From: Scilla litardierei
Taxonomy: Eukaryota; Streptophyta; Magnoliopsida; Asparagales; Asparagaceae
Assembly (NCBI GenBank): GCA_030789695.1
Contig: CM061133.1
Span: 93,905,248 to 93,969,247, forward strand
Length of the DNA stretch: 64,000 nucleotides
Direction: 5' to 3'
The notes below the pieces were generated by a model, which saw nothing but the letters and a program-made list of their open reading frames with translations, searched no databases and was not told where the DNA came from. The translations under genes were made by a program, and so were the position numbers. Position 1 is the first letter of the stretch; every line of letters begins with the position of its first letter. Below, piece after piece: positions 59,690 through 64,000 of the stretch.

Positions 59690-59870
59690 GAGCTAGTAAA
59701 ACAAAACGTATCAGAATTTAGTTAGCGCGTACAACGGAAAAGATTGGAAAATTACTCAACGCGCAAACCCATCCAACCGATTTGTCGCTTTGTGCACATT
59801 AAGAAATATGCGATTACCCTCAAAAATTACTCACCGTGCTACATCTGTATATTTTGTATATTCACAAGCA
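59690..59870. repeat. Palindromic array (cluster 21)
   Basis: Degenerate half-units, GTTAGCGCGTACAACGG, TTACTCAACGCGCAAACC and TTTGTGCACATTAAGAAAT. Confidence 0.6.
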
Positions 59871-59957
59871 CAACATCTGTAGACTAACGGGTTCTTTCCG
59901 TAGACTCACAGTAACTCAAATATAGTCTCATCCTCATCCATCGGCAGTCCAATTCGT

Positions 59958-60340
59958 CTATAAATGGCTTCCATACCCACAAGACCTCAGCAACCACTAC
60001 ACTTCGTGATGGTAATATTCTATCTGATTCTATCTGATTCTACTTGTATAATATTTATTCTTCAACATGCTATTTTGTTGTTGTTCAAGAATGCTTTGTC
60101 AACAACACACAAAGATGGCCAATATACTAGAGGCAAGTGACGTGATGCTGAAATTGAATACATCACTTATATATGGACTCGAAGATGTTCTTTGCTTCTT
60201 CATATTTTCTTTTCTGCTTCATTACAACGCCAGTAGTTTCAGGTTCCATCCTGAAGCGCTCAACTGGCATCTTCTCTCTAACTGGGCATACACCGTCTCG
60301 CTACCTGTGCACTTAGCGACACTATTTTATCTTGGCATAT
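59958..60340 (+). repeat. Plus-strand copy of the 24349-23800 module, with TATA-like box
   Basis: CTATAAATGGCTTCC at 59958 opens a module that matches the minus-strand one at 24349 (CAACCACTACACTTCGTGATG, GATGGCCAATATACTAGAGG, TATATATGGACTCGAAGATG). The frame MANILEASDVMLKLNTSLIY (from 60115) is shared in part with the other copies but has no known domain. Confidence 0.5.
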
Positions 60341-60594
60341 TACTTTAGTTATATGTTTGTTTCTCAGTTTAACAGTATAAATTCTAACCATTACTTTGTT
60401 CTGCTTGATGTAGATATATACCAAGGTAATGGAAGAGCAATTGAAAGTTACACCTACAATTTCAATGGGGACCATATCCTTCATAATGTAGATGCATGTA
60501 AAGAGAATGGGAAGGCGGTAGAAAATGACTCCAATGAAATCATGCTAAATACGCAACAAACACACTGACAAATCAGATTCATCCCTTCACAACT

Positions 60595-60640
60595 GGAAAA
60601 AGGTGTGATCGTTGTGCGCACTGAGCAATACCATATAGCT
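60595..60640. repeat. Palindromic half-unit bordering the DUF674 fragment
   Basis: GATCGTTGTGCGCACTGAGCAATA near 60608, the left border of the captured fragment. Confidence 0.6.
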
Positions 60641-60659
60641 GGCATATTGTGTTGCTCAC

Positions 60660-61000
60660 CGATTTGCACCTTCAAATCTTCCCAGGATATCTCCGCGGTC
60701 CTTCTAGGATAAAGGAGTATTTGCAAGATTTCATGCGTAATGATCTTCGAGATTTGCTACACTCTCATACAAAGTATACATGCAACCAAGGGATGACTGC
60801 TTGTCGGCGAGGCAAATGTTGGTGCCGATGGGCATAGTGAGGAAACCGAAAAGGATGTCGACAAAATCCTTGGCAGATTCGACAAATGCCACACGGTTCT
60901 TTTCCTTGTCAACTAGAAGCTTCCGGGATACCATCTTCTTGTTATCCTCAGACGCCGCCTCATCATCATCGGATACCCTGTCGGTACCTTTGTGAGCACT
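60660..61000 (-). pseudogene. DUF674 gene fragment (probable transposon cargo)
   Basis: On the minus strand the frame from about 60934 reads MVSRKLLVDKEKNRVAFVES, then AKDFVDILFGFLTMPIGT and LADKQSSLGCMYTLYESVANLEDHY, which I recognise as the N-terminal part of plant DUF674 proteins (pattern KLL(I/V)DK..NRV.FAE..KDFVD.LFSFL..P.GT). The function of DUF674 is unknown. Coding sequence upstream (SEDNKKM) is present and stops occur after HYA near 60730, so only about 70-90 codons survive. Palindromic motif units flank it on both sides (60595-60640 and 61030-61215), as expected for Pack-MULE-like capture. Confidence 0.75.
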
Positions 61001-61029
61001 AAGCTAAAATATATACAATCCTGTGATTT

Positions 61030-61215
61030 GTTACAATATGACCCGAAGTGTGCGGTGAGTAAAAATTATACAGTTGGGTAATATTACTCAGTGCGCACAA
61101 CGGGTCAAATTACACCCAGTTGTGCACGTTGAGTAAAACTGTACACATGAACGAATAATTACTCAGTGCTCACAGAAGGCAAATTATAACATGTATTGTG
61201 TGTTGAGTAATTATT
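61030..61215. repeat. Palindromic array (cluster 22)
   Basis: TACTCAGTGCGCACAACGGG near 61085 is followed by CCAGTTGTGCACGTTGAGTA, then TTACTCAGTGCTCACAG and further half-units. Confidence 0.85.
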
Positions 61216-61227
61216 ATCACTGTTTAT

Positions 61228-61410
61228 TTTACTCATATCGTGATTGCGAACAGTCACACATCCAAATATCCAAACAAAGGATTCTTCCTCTCATCAGCAA
61301 GAAGAGCACAGCCAAATAAAATAGACTGTTTATGATGATTGACACCTGTAAAAGGTGCAAAAGGCAACAGAAATTTATTTGTCTTATAAGTGACATCAAA
61401 TACCCACGTG
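61228..61410 (-). pseudogene. FAR1/MULE transposase fragment
   Basis: Minus strand reads [20 protein letters not shown], then [20 protein letters not shown], then GYLDV. It is the same region as 16917-17060 in the FRS-like relic, with high nucleotide similarity. Only about 55 codons remain; the Athila-type element lies beyond 61410. Confidence 0.85.
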
Positions 61411-61552
61411 ACGTGTGTGTATATTTTATATATTCACACACGTCTTCTTTTGTGTTTTTCCGTTATTTTCCGCCGTCCCGTATCCGTTTTCTCGTATTTT
61501 CTAGTTTTCTTTCACGTATCCGTATTTTTGCATGTTTACAGGAGTTTGCCAG

Positions 61553-63080
61553 TGTAGGGGACACATAACAAAGATATCATAAGTCCCCGGAGCAACGGGA
61601 GTAGTCACACGCGATCCAGGGGGTCAAACGACCAAGATTGCTATCTTTCAGCCCCCACCCGATCGGTTGGATACAACCAACCGATCAGGTGATGCACGCG
61701 TGCACGACCCAGACAGCAGTTGAAGCAATGTGAGCATCAACGGACCGGTTTGACGACTGGTTCAGCCTAGCAGACTTCTCAGGAAATTGAAGCTGAATTT
61801 CAACTGATCGGGTGACCTTCACCCGATCGGTTCATCTGTAGCCGATTCCCCCAAGAGACGACCCAGAGAGCTCACTCTACGTCCAGCTGCCGTGCCAAAA
61901 CGTCGCAAGTTTCTGTCTTTTGGGCGATGTTTCCAACCGATCGGTTGATTTATCAACCGATCAGTTCACCCGATGATCGCAAGATCCAAACGACAAGCCG
62001 CTTGCGCCAACCGACCGTGTCGCGTGACCGGGTGAAGTTTCTGAAGATCGCTGCTGAAGAACGAAGTAGTTCACCCGATCGGTTGATACTTCAACCGATC
62101 GGGTGATGTCGTTTTCTATATATAGAAGCCCTAGGTTTTCAGAAACGAGAAGTGTGTATTTTTCTGTCTTTTTTCTCCATTGTGACGGCTGGAATTTTTT
62201 AGTTATTTGTAAGTGTTCCGATCTTTATGAAATTTTAATATATTGTTAATTCCATTGCTATTACTTCATTGTAATTGCCCGATTATGTTTTTAACGGTTG
62301 ATTTCCATTTAGATTGTTTTTTAGATAAAATGTGTGAGTATTTCCCAAATCTGGGATTATGGTGGAAACCCCTTCGTGGGTTCTCCCTAATGCGTCCATA
62401 GGACTAGGAAATCGATAGGAATTAGGAATCTATTGGTTACGCGGGGTGTTTCATTGTCATCGCCGGGAAAAAGACCGCCTTTGACCGTTGGGCCAAGGGG
62501 GAATAAACTTGGCGGTTGACTCCCTAGCCATAGCTCACGCCATTAGCGTAGACATCGAATCCTAGCGCGTGAGAATGGTAGGACGAGATGTTGGGAGTTA
62601 TCGTTGCGAGCTTAGTGCTCCCAGAGTCGGTCAGTGTTAATGGACATGGGAATGCCCACTGACCGAACCCGGGTAGTCCGACATATCATCCTGGGCACCG
62701 ACCGGAATATCGGGCCCATGGGATGCTGGTATCACTCTTAGAGACAACGTCTCACCATTAAACCCTAATTCCGATTATTGTCCTATCCGCCGGTCGCAGT
62801 AGCGAGAACACATGATAGGGTGTAAACCGAAGTCCTGGGTTTCCCTCTATATTGTTTATCCCTCGTATTCATTTTCTGTGACAACCCATCTATCGATTCG
62901 GGCTAGCTCATCCGTAGGGTGAATTGGGTCCCTTCTGACACAAGCACAACCACGCCTCCCGGTGTTCGACCCCCAAGACACACTAAAACACCATGCACTT
63001 GCGGTATAAATATTTAAATCTGGTATCCCCTATCCTATTGCACACTTACATGCATATGCATCACAACCGTGGGGACGTCA
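61553..63080 (+). repeat. LTR of an Athila-type element (start approximate)
   Basis: Ends GGGGACGTCA seven bases before the primer-binding site. The start is uncertain; TGTAGGGGACAC at 61553 is a candidate. A cluster of CGATCG-centred motifs occupies 61650-62110, a TATA box TCTATATATAGAAG follows at about 62113, then a long leader, including a motif typical of Athila LTR 3' regions (CTCCCGGTGTTCGACCCC near 62956). Confidence 0.7.
61650..62110. repeat. Cluster of CCGATCGG-type palindromic motifs in LTR U3
   Basis: About nine copies of ACCCGATCGGTTGA, AACCGATCGGGTGA and one-base variants, in both orientations around CGATCG, ending immediately upstream of the TATA box. Confidence 0.8.
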
Positions 63081-63087
63081 AGCTTTA

Positions 63088-63105
63088 TGGCGCCGTTGCC
63101 GAGGA
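63088..63105 (+). promoter_or_regulatory. Primer-binding site, tRNA-Asp type
   Basis: TGGCGCCGTTGCCGAGGA, one mismatch from the site at 6765. Confidence 0.8.
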
Positions 63106-63265
63106 GGCAATGTGCTTGTTATTTTTGGATCTTTTGAACCCTTGAGTCTAGCTCACATCTCTATCTCGCGATAATTTTCGCATTCTTCTTTTTCATTTTT
63201 ATTTTCTTATTTTTATTTTCTATTTTTTATCTGTTTCTTCCCCACTTTTGCTTCATGGGTTGATT

Positions 63266-64000
63266 CCTGTTGATCTGGAGATAAACGTCACCCTGAGGCG
63301 ACTGGCCGCAGAGAAGAGAAGAAGAGAAGAGTCTGAAGCCATAGGGGAGAATACCCCACCACATAAGTCCCTGCTGGAGTACTCGATGCCATCCATCGAG
63401 TCCACCTCCTCCATCCGACCTCCTGCTATTACGGCACAGAGCTTCGAGCTCAAGCTGTCGATAGTGACGTGGATCCAGCAGAATCAATTCTCTGGGGCAC
63501 CCATGGAGAGCCCCATCGAACATCTGGACTCCTTCCTCGAGAAATGTGACACATTCCGGATTAATGGAGTCACAACTGAAGCAATCCGAATGAAGCTATT
63601 CCCCTTCTCTCTGCGGGATAAGGCCAAGCAGTGGCTTAGGTGAAAGGACCCGAACACCTTCAACAGTTGGGAGAAGCTCTCGAATGCCTTCTTGACTAAG
63701 TTCTTTCCTCTGGGGAAGACCATGAAGTTGAGGAGTGAGATCTCCTCCTTCTCCCAAGCCAGCCACGAGTCCCTACATGAAGCTTGGACATGATATAAAG
63801 AAATGCAGCGGAGATGCCCTCATCACGAGCTTCCCAAGTGGCAGATAATTAATCTGTTCTACAACGGATTGAGGGATGACTTGAAGTCTTCAATGGACGC
63901 CGCGGCTGGGGGGTCCTTCATGTCTAGAAGTGAAGAAGATGCCGGGAACATATTAGAAAACTGGCATCGAACAATGAGCGGTGGTGCGATGAGCGTACCA
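63266..64000 (+). pseudogene. gag: Athila-type gag, broken, continues past the window
   Basis: Structural protein of an Athila Ty3/gypsy element. The frame reads VTLRRLAAEKRRREE, then FELKLSIVTWIQQNQFSGAP, HLDSFLEKCDTFRINGVTTE, RMKLFPFSLRDKAKQWLR, then an in-frame TGA at 63641. It continues LTKFFPLGKTMKLRSEISSF and HESLHEAWT, a second TGA near 63793, then YKEMQRRCPHHELPKWQ and FYNGLRDDL. These are the standard Retrotrans_gag blocks of Athila. The second stop stands where the family has Arg, consistent with CGA to TGA. No convincing ATG precedes VTLRRL, so the start is lost or lies upstream. Pol would lie beyond 64000. Confidence 0.88.

Overview
This window reads as intergenic, transposon-dominated DNA of a flowering plant. 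The evidence is the set of families present: Ty3/gypsy elements of Tat and Athila type, a large non-coding LTR retrotransposon (LARD), Copia-type LTRs of SIRE-like design, a plant L1-type LINE with a DUF4283/CCHC ORF1, FAR1/MULE transposase relics, hAT- and Mutator-type miniature elements, and a DUF674 gene fragment. I found no intact host gene, no tRNA or rRNA, and nothing prokaryotic. I do not assign a species.

Layout. 1-5.6 kb: a minus-strand solo Copia-type LTR (197-2021), then two Tat-type LTR remnants in opposite orientations (about 2486-3262 and 4720-5445). 5.6-12.6 kb: a second SIRE-like LTR that was split by a complete gag-only Tat-type retrotransposon (5799-11835; TSD AAGCC; LTRs about 2% diverged) carrying a spliced antisense coiled-coil gene. 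12.6-16.2 kb: the 5' part of a minus-strand LINE without reverse transcriptase. 16.2-18.5 kb: a decayed FAR1-RELATED-like gene. 19-28.7 kb: a foldback MITE with a 9-bp TSD and two empty-site paralogues, two further spliced coiled-coil genes or relics, and a 178-bp tandem repeat. 29.4-39 kb: three copies of a MULE-type gene in which a FAR1-like DNA-binding region, a transposase and SWIM region (copy A only) and a C-terminal OTU-like cysteine protease domain are joined; a hAT MITE with an 8-bp TSD interrupts copy A. 43-45.9 kb: a large solo LTR (TSD ACTAA). 46.6-47.4 kb: a large inverted repeat. 47.9-58.1 kb: a complete LARD (TSD TATAA) with 3.27-kb LTRs and a 3.6-kb non-coding interior whose GC skew flips halfway. 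60.6-61.0 kb: a DUF674 gene fragment. 61.5 kb to the end: the LTR, primer-binding site and damaged gag of an Athila-type element that runs off the window.

The most unusual signal is a family of short two-part palindromes, built from TTACTCA/TTGCTCA followed by nGCGCACAACGGG and then the reverse complement. They recur in more than twenty clusters from 4.4 to 61.2 kb. The clusters bracket the OTU-MULE genes, the coiled-coil genes, the 178-bp repeat, the inverted repeat and the DUF674 fragment, and both large LTR elements inserted into them. I interpret this as the terminal and subterminal material of a foldback-type MULE lineage that carries an OTU protease, with non-autonomous derivatives and captured cargo. 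The grouping, the deletion-derivative relationship of copies B and C, and the possible role of the palindromes as protein-binding sites are inferences from reading the sequence by eye.
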